A stretch of DNA of 64,000 nucleotides from a bacterium. Lineage in GTDB: Bacteria; Planctomycetota; UBA1135; UBA2386. Shown here in pieces: positions 44,698 through 53,330 of the stretch; position 1 is the stretch's first letter, and the number at the start of each line of letters is the position of its first letter. Where the stretch lies: the NCBI GenBank assembly GCA_024743115.1, contig JANSXC010000020.1, positions 1 to 64,000 of the forward strand, written 5' to 3'. The notes below the pieces were generated by a model. It worked only from the letters and a program-made list of their open reading frames with translations, ran no database searches and had not been told where the DNA came from. Made by a program: the position numbers and the translations under genes.

Positions 44698-47269
44698 GCG
44701 AAGACGGTACCGACCTGCTGCCGCGCATCATCTTCGAGCCGTGCTCGACGAGGAACGGCATCTCGACCGTCTCGAGCACCTCGCCATGGGTCACGATCGT
44801 GCTCGGTCCGAACTCGGGCTTCTTCTGGTAGACACAGAAGCCGATCTTCGAACGTGCGATTCGTGGGCCGAAGAGTTCGAGGTGGGACAGGTCCTTGCTC
44901 GTGATCGCGATTTCGGTATCCGCGACGCGCAGGCCGCGGACGACGACGTGGCTGCTCTCGCCCGCGCTGACGGCCTTGTCGCCGACCCTCTCGATCTCGA
45001 CGTCTTCGACCTCGACGTGGCTGCCCGACGTGTCGATCGCATCGTTGCCACAATCGAGGAATGTGCACTCTGCGACGTGCCCGGGACCGCAGAAGTCGAC
45101 ATCGAGCGCGTCGGAGCGAACGCCGCGAAACTCGGAGCGGTCGAGCCGGAACTCGGTGCGCACGAGGTTGAGCGCGTCCTCGGATTGCATCTGTTCGAAG
45201 CGACACGAATCGAGATCGACGGCGGATTCGTAGAACGTCACCGCACCCGTGAGCGTCCAGCCGGGACGTTCGGCGGCCGCCAATCCGGCGAAGTGCACAT
45301 GACCGAGCGTCGAGCGACCGATTGCGCCGATCACCGCGAAGCCCTGCCCCGTACCGTCGCTCGATCGAACCGTGATCGGGTTGTCGCGCGTGCCCGTGAA
45401 CTCGACGGGTGATCGCGACAGGATCATCGCGCCGCTCGTGAGATCGATCGCGGTCGCCTCGCCGCAGACGAGCACGTGTCCGGGCGGGATCACGAGGTCG
45501 CGATCGAGCACATGATTGCCCGGCCGCACGTGAATGCGGCCGGTTGCCTGGTCGACGGCGAGAAACGGCCACTCGGCGAGCGCGCTCGGTGCCGGCAGCG
45601 CAGTTGTCGTGAGCGCCCACGGTGGCGTGCGCGGCCACGGCAGGACGGGTTCGCTGCGATCACGCGCAAGCCCGAGGATTGAGTGGCGGCACTGCATCGC
45701 CAGGATCGGGTCCGGGGTCTCCGGGACTTCCGCTGGCACCTCGACCGTGACGCGCCGGTAGCGCACGGGCCGACCCTCGACTCGGCCCGGCAGCACGCAG
45801 GACTCTCCGAGGTCGACCAGCACATCGCCGAAGCGGATACCGGTCAGTTCGACCGGCAGCTTCTGGATCGCACCGACCTCGAGTTCGATCGTCCGGCCGA
45901 TTCGCCGCGCGTAGGCGTGCATTGCCCGCACGGGTTCGAGCACCGACCGGATGTACGCGGCGTTCCGGGTCAGGACCTGCGGGTCGAAGTCGTAGGCGGG
46001 GAACTCCTTGAACAGGATCGCAACGCTGCTCTGTAGATCGTCGGCGAGCTCGGTCAGGAGGCCAGAGACGTAGTCTTGCTGGCTGACTCGCGCGAGTTCG
46101 GTGACGTAGGCGCGCAGGAACGTCGGGTCCGCGAACAGGCGAGCGTAGTAGCGGTCGTTCGGCACGTCGTCCCGACCGACCCATGTGCCCTCGAGCAGTG
46201 CGCAGATGCCTGCACTCTCGCGTCCGGCGTTGCCGTCGAAGCCGATCGGTTGCAGTCGTGCCGTGACCGGATCGAAGTAGAACCGCGCGTTGTGCCATCG
46301 CGCGCCGTGCTCGGCGCCGAGCAGGTCGGTCACGGCGTAGTAGCGCGCGAGCACGGCTACGTCGAACACGTCGCTCGTCGACAGCTCACCGCTGCGGAAC
46401 CGCTCGAGCCTGCCCGCCGCCTGCAGGAACTGTGCGCGCAGTGCGGGGTCGGAGAGGGCGCTCGTGGTCTGGAAGCCATCGACCTCGGCCGAAGAGTACG
46501 TGCCGCTGCCGCTCCGGATGGCCCCCGGGAACGGCAGCTCCTGATGCACCTTCTCCTGCCAGAACGTGTTCTCGTTGAAGCGCACGATCGGCCCCGCCCG
46601 GCGCTCGTTGTGTTCGACGAGTCGGCGGTCGAAATGTTCTTCGAGGGCGTAGATGCCCATGTCCTTGCCGTTGATCGTGACGCCCACGAACTCGTAGCGC
46701 AGCGCGATCACACCCTCGCGCGCGAGCGCTCGGTGGTAGACCCACTCGCCGGCGAAGTTCCGCGCACTCGGATCGTGCAGCGAGAAGCGCTTCATGCCGC
46801 GCAGGGTCTCGCCGCCGCGGATGCGCAGTCGCATGGGCCACTTCGCGCCGACCGTCGGATCGACGATGTCGCCCTTGAGTCGCAGTTTGGCCGCGAGCGG
46901 CCCCTCGCTCCGATCGCCATCCGCGAGGTGCAGGCTCGCCGGCACGAGGTCGTCGTCGGCCGCGAACAGATGGCCGAGTCGCAGCGACTCCGCGCGTTTG
47001 TCGGCGAGCTTCTGCAGGTGCTTGTGCTTGATGTCGATCGTGATGCGTGGGGCGTGCGCGAGCAGCGCCGTGATCACGTTGGGTGCGCCGCGCAGGCTGG
47101 CGTCGAGCTGTGATCTTGCCGTTCCGAGCCAGCCCGAACCGCGCAACCACGCGCCGAGCGCGATCAGCATCAACGCCGTGGCGGCCAGGACCGACCACCT
47201 GACGAGTCGGATGCCGATGCTCCGGCGGCCCTCGAAGAATCCGGTCCGGCGCCGGGCTTTGAGCCGCAT
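44642..47269 (-). CDS. CotH-kinase-like protein with C-terminal beta-helix
   Basis: An 875-residue protein with an N-terminal membrane anchor (VLAATALMLIALGAWL). Residues about 75-430 match the CotH protein-kinase family (RITIDIKHKHLQKLADKR, LRLKGDIVDP, RFSLHDPSARNFAGEWVYHR, FVGVTINGKDMGIYALEEHF, FYFDPVTARLQPIGFDGNAG). Residues about 600-840 are a parallel beta-helix (FTGTRDNPITVRSSDGTG, LSHLELFGPRIARS). CotH enzymes phosphorylate coat proteins in spore formers; non-spore formers carry them next to VTC and DUF4956 genes, as here. Cotranscribed with both neighbours. Confidence 0.87.
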   Translation of the reverse strand: MRLKARRRTGFFEGRRSIGIRLVRWSVLAATALMLIALGAWLRGSGWLGTARSQLDASLRGAPNVITALLAHAPRITIDIKHKHLQKLADKRAESLRLGHLFAADDDLVPASLHLADGDRSEGPLAAKLRLKGDIVDPTVGAKWPMRLRIRGGETLRGMKRFSLHDPSARNFAGEWVYHRALAREGVIALRYEFVGVTINGKDMGIYALEEHFDRRLVEHNERRAGPIVRFNENTFWQEKVHQELPFPGAIRSGSGTYSSAEVDGFQTTSALSDPALRAQFLQAAGRLERFRSGELSTSDVFDVAVLARYYAVTDLLGAEHGARWHNARFYFDPVTARLQPIGFDGNAGRESAGICALLEGTWVGRDDVPNDRYYARLFADPTFLRAYVTELARVSQQDYVSGLLTELADDLQSSVAILFKEFPAYDFDPQVLTRNAAYIRSVLEPVRAMHAYARRIGRTIELEVGAIQKLPVELTGIRFGDVLVDLGESCVLPGRVEGRPVRYRRVTVEVPAEVPETPDPILAMQCRHSILGLARDRSEPVLPWPRTPPWALTTTALPAPSALAEWPFLAVDQATGRIHVRPGNHVLDRDLVIPPGHVLVCGEATAIDLTSGAMILSRSPVEFTGTRDNPITVRSSDGTGQGFAVIGAIGRSTLGHVHFAGLAAAERPGWTLTGAVTFYESAVDLDSCRFEQMQSEDALNLVRTEFRLDRSEFRGVRSDALDVDFCGPGHVAECTFLDCGNDAIDTSGSHVEVEDVEIERVGDKAVSAGESSHVVVRGLRVADTEIAITSKDLSHLELFGPRIARSKIGFCVYQKKPEFGPSTIVTHGEVLETVEMPFLVEHGSKMMRGSRSVPSSRANVAEILYGVEFGKSSK

Positions 47270-47270
47270 G

Positions 47271-47975
47271 TCAGAAGATCCCGCGGTTGTCGAGGAGCGC
47301 GACCGCGATGGCCGGGTCGTGTTTGCGCAGCTCGGTCTTCGTGCGTTCGAGCGCCTCGAGGTTTTCGAACTCGGCGAGGAAGCACGCTTCGAGCGCTTCC
47401 TGGCTCTCGTCGCAGCGTTTCAGGTCGAGTGCCTGAGTGGATTGCCGCAGCACGCCGACGACATCCTCGAGCTTGGCGCGGTCGGGGCCGCTGCTCGTGA
47501 CCGTGAGACAGAAGTCGTTGTTGCCCGCGTCAGCACGGAATCGACCGCGCGCGAGGAGCACGCCGACGATCACGACGAACGCGATCGGTGTGATCACGCG
47601 TTGATTCGCGCCCATGCCGAGCCCGATCGCGATCGTGAGAAACAGGTAGGCGAGTTCTTCGGGTTCCTTGATCGCGGCACGAAAACGCACGACCGACAGC
47701 GCGCCGACGAGGCCGAGGGACAGCGCGAGCGACGACTTCACGACGCTGATGATCAGCATCGTCGTCATCGCCAGCAGCACGAAGTTCGTCGCGAACGCGG
47801 ACCGGTTCGAGAGCGACGTGCCGCAGCGCACGTAGACCCGGCCCAGCAGCCATGCCAGCGCGCCCGCGATCGCGAGATTGATGACGAAGTCGAGCGGCTC
47901 CACCGGCGCGGCGACCGCGGTTCCGGCGCCCTCCGGGGCGGGGGTTTGCGGCCAGGCCGGCGTGGACGAGATCAT
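47271..47975 (-). CDS. DUF4956 membrane protein
   Basis: From ATG 47975 the product is 234 residues. It has about four transmembrane helices and the family signature SVVRFRAAIKEPEELAYLF. A cytosolic domain of about 90 residues follows. One base separates its stop from the CotH start. The family is consistently found with VTC polyphosphate polymerases and CotH kinases; a role in surface assembly or transport with them is inferred from context. Confidence 0.88.
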   Translation of the reverse strand: MISSTPAWPQTPAPEGAGTAVAAPVEPLDFVINLAIAGALAWLLGRVYVRCGTSLSNRSAFATNFVLLAMTTMLIISVVKSSLALSLGLVGALSVVRFRAAIKEPEELAYLFLTIAIGLGMGANQRVITPIAFVVIVGVLLARGRFRADAGNNDFCLTVTSSGPDRAKLEDVVGVLRQSTQALDLKRCDESQEALEACFLAEFENLEALERTKTELRKHDPAIAVALLDNRGIF

Positions 47976-47988
47976 GAGCGAAGGATGC

Positions 47989-50292
47989 CTACTGGTATTG
48001 GGACCGCAAGCCTGACGTTGCCGACACACCGGCCGCGTTGGCGGTCGGGTCGATGTAGAACCACTGGAAGTAGAACTGGAAGCCGGTCGGGAGCGACTCC
48101 GGGATGGCTATCGTCACATCGGCAGTTCCGAGTGAACCGGTCGGGGCGTTGACCGTGATCGCAGGGAGAGCCACGTTCACGAAGCAGCCCGGCGCTGCCG
48201 GCCCGAGGCTCAAGTTCCAGGGGGAGCCCGATACGGCGAGCGCGGCCGGCAGGTTCGGCTGCGCGCCGGTCAGTGACACCGTGAAGAACGAGGAGCCCGC
48301 ATAGGGCGAGGTTGCATCGATCTGGCCGCCGCAACTGGTCCCGTAGAGCGAATTCTGCGCGCCGGGTGGGTACAGCAGGGCGGTGCCGAACAGCGGTTCG
48401 CCCGGTTCGTCGGTGCCGTAGACGATCGGGAAGCTGCCGCCGTTCTCGGGCGCGAACGTGATCGCCGTCGCGCCGCCGATGGCGGTGGGCGACGTGAACA
48501 ACGCTCCCGATTCGAGGATGCCGCCGGCCGGGCCGAGACGTGCGACGAACAGATCGCCGGGGCCGTTGGTGCCGAGGCCGCGCTGATAGGTCACGGCCCA
48601 GTGCGATCGCGTGGTGCTGTCGAACGCGATCTTCGGGAACGCGAAGTCCGGGGTCTGGGCATCCGCAGCGAGGATCTGCGGCGGCTGCAGGATCGGGTCC
48701 CACTCCGAATCGGGCCAGTCGAAGCGCTGCACGTGAACTTCCTGGGCCGTCGGATCCGCCGAGTTCGGACCGAAGGTCAGCGTGAGCATGAAGCGATCGT
48801 TGCCGCCGGCGAGTTTGGGGAAGCGCTTGTTCCACGGGTGGGCGCCGAGGCCGAGGCGATAGCGCTGCGCCATCTTCTGGCCGTCGAATCGAACGCGCGT
48901 GACGTTGACGTCCCAGTCGTCGGGCGTCGACGGCCGGAACAGCTCGTGCCACGCCACGATCCAGAAGCCGGGCTGGCCGTCGGAGAGCTTGACCACGGTC
49001 GGGTGCTCGCGGTCGTAGGTCGTGCCGGCCGCGAACCAGTCGAGTGTGGTTGGGGTCGAGGCCGCGCCCGCGGTCGGCGCGTCGACGAGCACGCCCCACA
49101 CCTCGGTGTTGACGGTGTTCTGCTGGGTCGTGGTCGGATCGGTCTGATAGACGACGAAGGCGTTCTGTCCGCCGCCGGCGCGACGGCCGCCGATGTCGGG
49201 GTTGCGCGCGGTCGTGCCGGCCGGTTTCGCAAGGATGCTCGAAGAGCCGGTATTGAGTCCGGTGTCGTCGCGCAGGTGGAAGTAGGTGAGGATCGAGGAC
49301 GTCGTTGGAGCGAACGACTCACGTTCGAACACCGCCGCAAACCGTTGCGCATCGCCGACCCAGGTGCAGCGTCCGCCCTTCGTGCTCCAGCTGGCGTTGA
49401 CGTCCGAGAACACCATGACCGCGCTGCCGAACGCTGCGTCGGTCACGCGGGCATAGCTGTCGACGTCGTTGCCCGCGAACACGCGGCTGTAGACGGTCAT
49501 GAGTTTGGACGAGCCGGCGGCAGGGGCTCGGATGACATCGACGTCCTGCACGGGCGCGGTCGACGTGTCGAGGTTGACACGTGCGATCAGCGGATCGAGT
49601 GTGACGGGGTAGGTTGCCTCGGCGAGGAACCCGTGGTCGATTCGGAGTTCGACTTGCTGCCCGTTCCAGGCCGTGGTCACGTCCGTGCGCCGGCCGGCTG
49701 CGTCGATCGCGAACGCGCGACCGTAGCGCAGGATTGCCGCACCAGTGAGGTCGCGAAACAGCAGTTCCTGGTGTCCTGCTGCGATCGGCGCGGCGACGAG
49801 TTCGGTTGCAATGCGACCGGTCACCACGAGATCGCCCGTGCCGCCGGGACTTCGTTCGAACACGAACGACTGCTCGATTCCCGCCGGGCGCACGTCGTAG
49901 GCCTCGAGAAAGTGACCGTGATCGAACTCCACCCGCTGCGCGTTCACCCGCCGCGGTCGAGGCGAGCTGCCGTGCGCCACGGTCTCGCCGCCGACGGAGA
50001 CCGCGGTTGTGGCCCAGTGCAGCGGCAGGTTGTGCGGATATGCGGTGCCGAGCAGCGGGTAGAACGTGAAGCCGTCGTGGAACGACGCCTTGTAGGTCGC
50101 GCCCGCGGCCCAGGTGCCGTAGATGTCGCGGTCGCGATTGCGCGATGTCACGGGACCCTCGTGGACTCCGACGACGAACGCATCGGTTCCCGTTCCGCCA
50201 GCTTGCTGGCCGGCGTTCTGGGCGAGGGAGACGGAGGCGGAGAACACGACGGCGCACGCTGCGCCGCACCGGATGGCGCCAGTAAGCATCAT
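47989..50292 (-). CDS. Large secreted protein, paralogue of the one at 58127
   Basis: From ATG 50292 the product is 767 residues with a signal peptide (GAACAVVFSASVSLAQ). The N-terminal domain (about 40-240) contains DIYGTWAAGATYKASFHDGF and AYPHNLPLHWATTAVSVGG, nearly matching the protein at 58127-60517. The middle (about 240-620) has beta-propeller-like strands and repeated VVYQTD/FAAVFE blocks. The C-terminal 120 residues begin LYGTSCGGQ and include GPAAPGCFVN, the shared secreted-protein tail. No catalytic motif seen. The gene lies 13 bp from the DUF4956 gene and is co-oriented, but its class makes a separate unit likely. The 413-bp gap upstream (50293-50705) holds promoters and a tandem repeat only. 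Confidence 0.78.
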   Translation of the reverse strand: MMLTGAIRCGAACAVVFSASVSLAQNAGQQAGGTGTDAFVVGVHEGPVTSRNRDRDIYGTWAAGATYKASFHDGFTFYPLLGTAYPHNLPLHWATTAVSVGGETVAHGSSPRPRRVNAQRVEFDHGHFLEAYDVRPAGIEQSFVFERSPGGTGDLVVTGRIATELVAAPIAAGHQELLFRDLTGAAILRYGRAFAIDAAGRRTDVTTAWNGQQVELRIDHGFLAEATYPVTLDPLIARVNLDTSTAPVQDVDVIRAPAAGSSKLMTVYSRVFAGNDVDSYARVTDAAFGSAVMVFSDVNASWSTKGGRCTWVGDAQRFAAVFERESFAPTTSSILTYFHLRDDTGLNTGSSSILAKPAGTTARNPDIGGRRAGGGQNAFVVYQTDPTTTQQNTVNTEVWGVLVDAPTAGAASTPTTLDWFAAGTTYDREHPTVVKLSDGQPGFWIVAWHELFRPSTPDDWDVNVTRVRFDGQKMAQRYRLGLGAHPWNKRFPKLAGGNDRFMLTLTFGPNSADPTAQEVHVQRFDWPDSEWDPILQPPQILAADAQTPDFAFPKIAFDSTTRSHWAVTYQRGLGTNGPGDLFVARLGPAGGILESGALFTSPTAIGGATAITFAPENGGSFPIVYGTDEPGEPLFGTALLYPPGAQNSLYGTSCGGQIDATSPYAGSSFFTVSLTGAQPNLPAALAVSGSPWNLSLGPAAPGCFVNVALPAITVNAPTGSLGTADVTIAIPESLPTGFQFYFQWFYIDPTANAAGVSATSGLRSQYQ

Positions 50293-50660
50293 TGAGCGAG
50301 GAGGCAAGTTGGCGCGGAATGATAGCACGGTGGGATGCGAGCAGCCGTTCGTGCACGGACGGCGTCTTACTCCGGGGCGGCAATGCGGCCCCTGTCGCCG
50401 GCATCCCCATGGGCCCGGAGTCTTGGTGTTGATTGCAGTCGCCGGCACGGTCGGTGCGGCCGATCTCGAGCGGTCGCAAAGGTGCGGAGCGCAGTGCTAC
50501 CGGCCTACGCACTCGAGCCCAATTGTGCGGCGCGGTTCGTGCCCCAGGATCGCAGAGTTCGCGGTACGCGTCGGACGGCTCGACACGGATCAGGTGCCAG
50601 ATTCACTCGCAGCGGTTGCGCGCTGCGCTAACCTGTTCGCCCCGCGTACTCCTGTCAGAC

Positions 50661-50707
50661 ATCCGGATCCCAACGATACGAATCCCAGCGATACGAATCC
50701 CAGCGAT
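50661..50707 (+). repeat. 15-bp tandem repeat at the start of the DUF4920 gene
   Basis: Two exact copies of cgatacgaatcccag (50674-50688, 50689-50703) follow an imperfect third (from 50661) and run into the start ATG at 50706. The unit is five codons long and in frame with the gene, so it would encode a repeated (IP(A/T)IR) stretch if translation began further upstream. No normal ribosome site is visible here. Confidence 0.75.
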
Positions 50708-51338
50708 GAAGGCCCCGATCACACTGTTCGTCATGGCGCTCTGCGCCCTTCCCCTCGGCTGCACCAAGGACGCGGAAGCGACCGGCGATGGCGAGTGCAC
50801 CTCCTGCGCTTCCTGCGCGGGTGATGCGGACGCCGGCGAGCATGTTGCGAGCCACGACGATGCTGGCCATGGCGATCACGCGGGCGGGCAGTGCAGCGAC
50901 TGTGCCGACGCTGGCGTGGTCGAGGCGACGCCGACGCCTGGCGCGGGCAAGGGCTTCACGCTGACCGAGGTCACGCCGATCTCGAAGATCCTCGCTTCGC
51001 CCGCCGACTTCGAGGGTAAGCGCGTGCTGGTCAAGGGTGATGCCGTCGGCGTGTGCGCGAAGGCCGGCTGCTGGGCCCGGCTCAAGAGCGACGAGGACAA
51101 CAGCAAGTCGCTGTTCGTCAAGGTCATGGATGGTGAGATCGTCTTCCCGATGGAGGCCATGGGGCACGAGATCACGGCCGAGGGCATCCTGCAGAAGATC
51201 GTGACGCCGGTCGAGAAGCTGCGTGAGATCTACGCCGCGCGTGCTGCCGAGAAGGGCGAAGAGTTCGATCCGTCGACCGTCACCGCGCCGCGCATCAGCT
51301 GGCAGCTCCGTGGGCTCGGCGCGCGCTGGGAGATCTGA
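50706..51338 (+). CDS. DUF4920 lipoprotein
   Basis: A 210-residue protein starting at ATG 50706. Signal peptide MKAPITLFVMALCALPLG ends at Cys19 (lipobox LPLGC), so it is probably a lipoprotein. A Cys/His/Asp-rich linker (ECTSCASCAG, HDDAGHGDHAGG) follows, which may bind metal. The DUF4920 domain (about 90-180) has FEGKRVLVKGDAVGVCAKAGCW. The linker composition and a PepSY-type membrane protein 17 bp downstream suggest a redox or metal-related envelope function (inference). Confidence 0.8.
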   Translation: MKAPITLFVMALCALPLGCTKDAEATGDGECTSCASCAGDADAGEHVASHDDAGHGDHAGGQCSDCADAGVVEATPTPGAGKGFTLTEVTPISKILASPADFEGKRVLVKGDAVGVCAKAGCWARLKSDEDNSKSLFVKVMDGEIVFPMEAMGHEITAEGILQKIVTPVEKLREIYAARAAEKGEEFDPSTVTAPRISWQLRGLGARWEI

Positions 51339-51355
51339 GCGGGGGATCCGGAGCC

Positions 51356-51925
51356 TTGGCGCGTCGAGGTCGCGGTTGGCGTTGGTGGTTTCGCACGATC
51401 CACCGCGACGTCGGCTATCTCTGCGTCGGGCTGGTGTTGATCTACTCGATCTCCGGCATCGCGGTGAACCATGTCGAGGACTGGAACCCGAGCTACTCGA
51501 TCGAGGTGACGCGATCGAACATCGGCCCGATTGCGGCCGATGGCCGGGATGACGAAGCGATCGCGCGTGACGTTCTCGAGCGACTGCACAGCCCGACCGA
51601 CTTCCGCACCGTCTTCGTCCCCGAGCCCGGCGACCTGCGGATCATTCGCACCAACCACACGGTCGACATCGAACTCGGCAGTGGCGATGTGCGGCAGGAG
51701 CGCGTGACCCCGCGGTTCATGCTGCGAGGTTTCAACGCCCTGCACCTCAACCATGCCAAGCGGTTGTGGACCTGGATCGCGGATGCGTTCGCCGTCGCCC
51801 TGATCGTGCTGGCGATCACCGGCATGTTCCTGCTGAAGGGCAAGAAGGGCATCACGGGTCGCGGTGCCTGGCTGACGGCCACGGGCTTCGCGATCCCGCT
51901 GTTCTTCCTCTGGCTGTACGCCTGA
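51356..51925 (+). CDS. PepSY-associated membrane protein
   Basis: A 189-residue protein starting at TTG 51356. It opens with RTIHRDVGYLCVGLVLIYSISGIAVNHV, the His-containing helix typical of PepSY-TM proteins. A soluble PepSY-like loop (about 60-130) follows, with two more helices near 140-165 and 170-188. PepSY membrane proteins often act in iron-siderophore reduction or metal handling. It is downstream of the DUF4920 lipoprotein (17 bp) and likely co-transcribed. Confidence 0.8.
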   Translation: MARRGRGWRWWFRTIHRDVGYLCVGLVLIYSISGIAVNHVEDWNPSYSIEVTRSNIGPIAADGRDDEAIARDVLERLHSPTDFRTVFVPEPGDLRIIRTNHTVDIELGSGDVRQERVTPRFMLRGFNALHLNHAKRLWTWIADAFAVALIVLAITGMFLLKGKKGITGRGAWLTATGFAIPLFFLWLYA

Positions 51926-52041
51926 GGCGCGCTGGTCGACACCGAAGGACGCGGTACTGCGGCCGACCTTGTCGCGGGTAGGTGAGTCAGTTGTATGATC
52001 GCAGCTCACCAAACACCGCCGCTCATTGAACGGGGTTGCCA

Positions 52042-53217
52042 ATGCTGATCTTCCGATGCCTCGTCCCGCTGCTGCTCGCGTCCGGGGCGAGTGCGCAGTT
52101 CGTCTACGACTTCAATCGGCTCGCTGGTTCGAACCAGCACCCGTACACGTTGCTCGATGGCCAGGACAACTGGTCCGAGCAGACGTTCAACGCCGCCAAT
52201 CGTTGCGGCGTGACGGCGTCGTTGTCACACGACGGCACGCCGGCCTTGCGGTTCCAGGAGTCTGGACCGGGTTACGGCTGTGACGCCTCGCGGATCAACG
52301 ATACGTCGTGGCTGTACCCGCCGTTCTCGGGTAACGAGCGCAACGCGTCGTTCCAGGTCGACATGCGGGTCGGCTTCTGGGGCGGCTCGTTCGGTCTGGC
52401 CCATGACACCAACGGGGACACGATCGTTCGCGGCAATCAGGCCGGCGAACTCGGCGTACGCTTCACGCTCGGCACGCAGTCGAACGTGCAGCTGCGGCTC
52501 TATGCGGCGGATCAGACGTTCGTGCGGGTGCCGCTCGGCGGGCTCGGAATTGGTGGCGGCAACTGGATCCGCGTGCGCGTGGTCATGGACCTTGCGGCCG
52601 GCGGCGGCGTCGGTGCCGGTTCGGTGTTCGTGCAGAACCTGACGACGGGTGCACCCGGGTTCACGGCGGTGCCGGGGCTGCAGGATGTGCCGTTGGCGCT
52701 CGATCCGACGGCGACCGACGCGACGAATCCCTCGCTCTGGGATGCGGTGTGGCTGCACTTCGAAGGGGCGACCTACGAGCTCGACAACATCGATATCGGG
52801 CGTGCCGGCTACGCAGTGCCGTTCGGTACCGCGTGCAGCGGCGTGAGCGGTCCCAGCGAGCTCGTCGCGAATGGGCCGATCCAGACCGGCACGACGCTCG
52901 TGCTCGAGTCGGGCAACCACGCCGCGAACTCGCTCGGGGTCACGATCTTCGGCTTCGACACGACGACCTACAGTGGCAACGCGCTACCGCTGCTGCTCGA
53001 TCCCCTGTTCGGAACCAGCGGCTGCAGCCTCTACACCGACGTCGTCGTCGCGAGCTATGGCGTGACGACCGCGGCCACGCCGGCCACTCTCGCGGCCAAC
53101 ATCGCCATCCCGGGCGGCAACTGGACCGGCACCGCGTTCTTCACGCAGCAGGCCTGCTTCGAACCCGTGCCCGGCAACATGTCGTTCACGAACGGGTTGC
53201 GCGTGCGGTTGCCGTAG
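52042..53217 (+). CDS. Secreted protein with LamG-like domain and lineage-type tail
   Basis: From ATG 52042 the product is 391 residues: signal peptide (FRCLVPLLLASGASAQ), then a jelly-roll/LamG-like domain (about 20-260; FQVDMRVGFWGGSFGLAHD, ATYELDNIDIG). The C-terminal 130 residues start at VPFGTACSG, include a later TSGC, and end NGLRVRLP. No enzyme motif. It is one of six secreted proteins in the window with this tail type. Confidence 0.75.
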   Translation: MLIFRCLVPLLLASGASAQFVYDFNRLAGSNQHPYTLLDGQDNWSEQTFNAANRCGVTASLSHDGTPALRFQESGPGYGCDASRINDTSWLYPPFSGNERNASFQVDMRVGFWGGSFGLAHDTNGDTIVRGNQAGELGVRFTLGTQSNVQLRLYAADQTFVRVPLGGLGIGGGNWIRVRVVMDLAAGGGVGAGSVFVQNLTTGAPGFTAVPGLQDVPLALDPTATDATNPSLWDAVWLHFEGATYELDNIDIGRAGYAVPFGTACSGVSGPSELVANGPIQTGTTLVLESGNHAANSLGVTIFGFDTTTYSGNALPLLLDPLFGTSGCSLYTDVVVASYGVTTAATPATLAANIAIPGGNWTGTAFFTQQACFEPVPGNMSFTNGLRVRLP

Positions 53218-53330
53218 CAGCGGGTTCGCTCAGGAGCGTGCTTCATGAAGCGCGTGCGTGTTGCTCAGCACGCGTTGTGAACTGGGCAGAACGGCGAGCC
53301 TTCTGGCAGAATCCTGCGTAGGGTGCGCTA

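Noticed and set aside
50293..50705. A possible gene in the gap between two divergent genes
   Set aside because: Frames on both strands are low-complexity with no start and no coding bias; a promoter region is the simpler reading.
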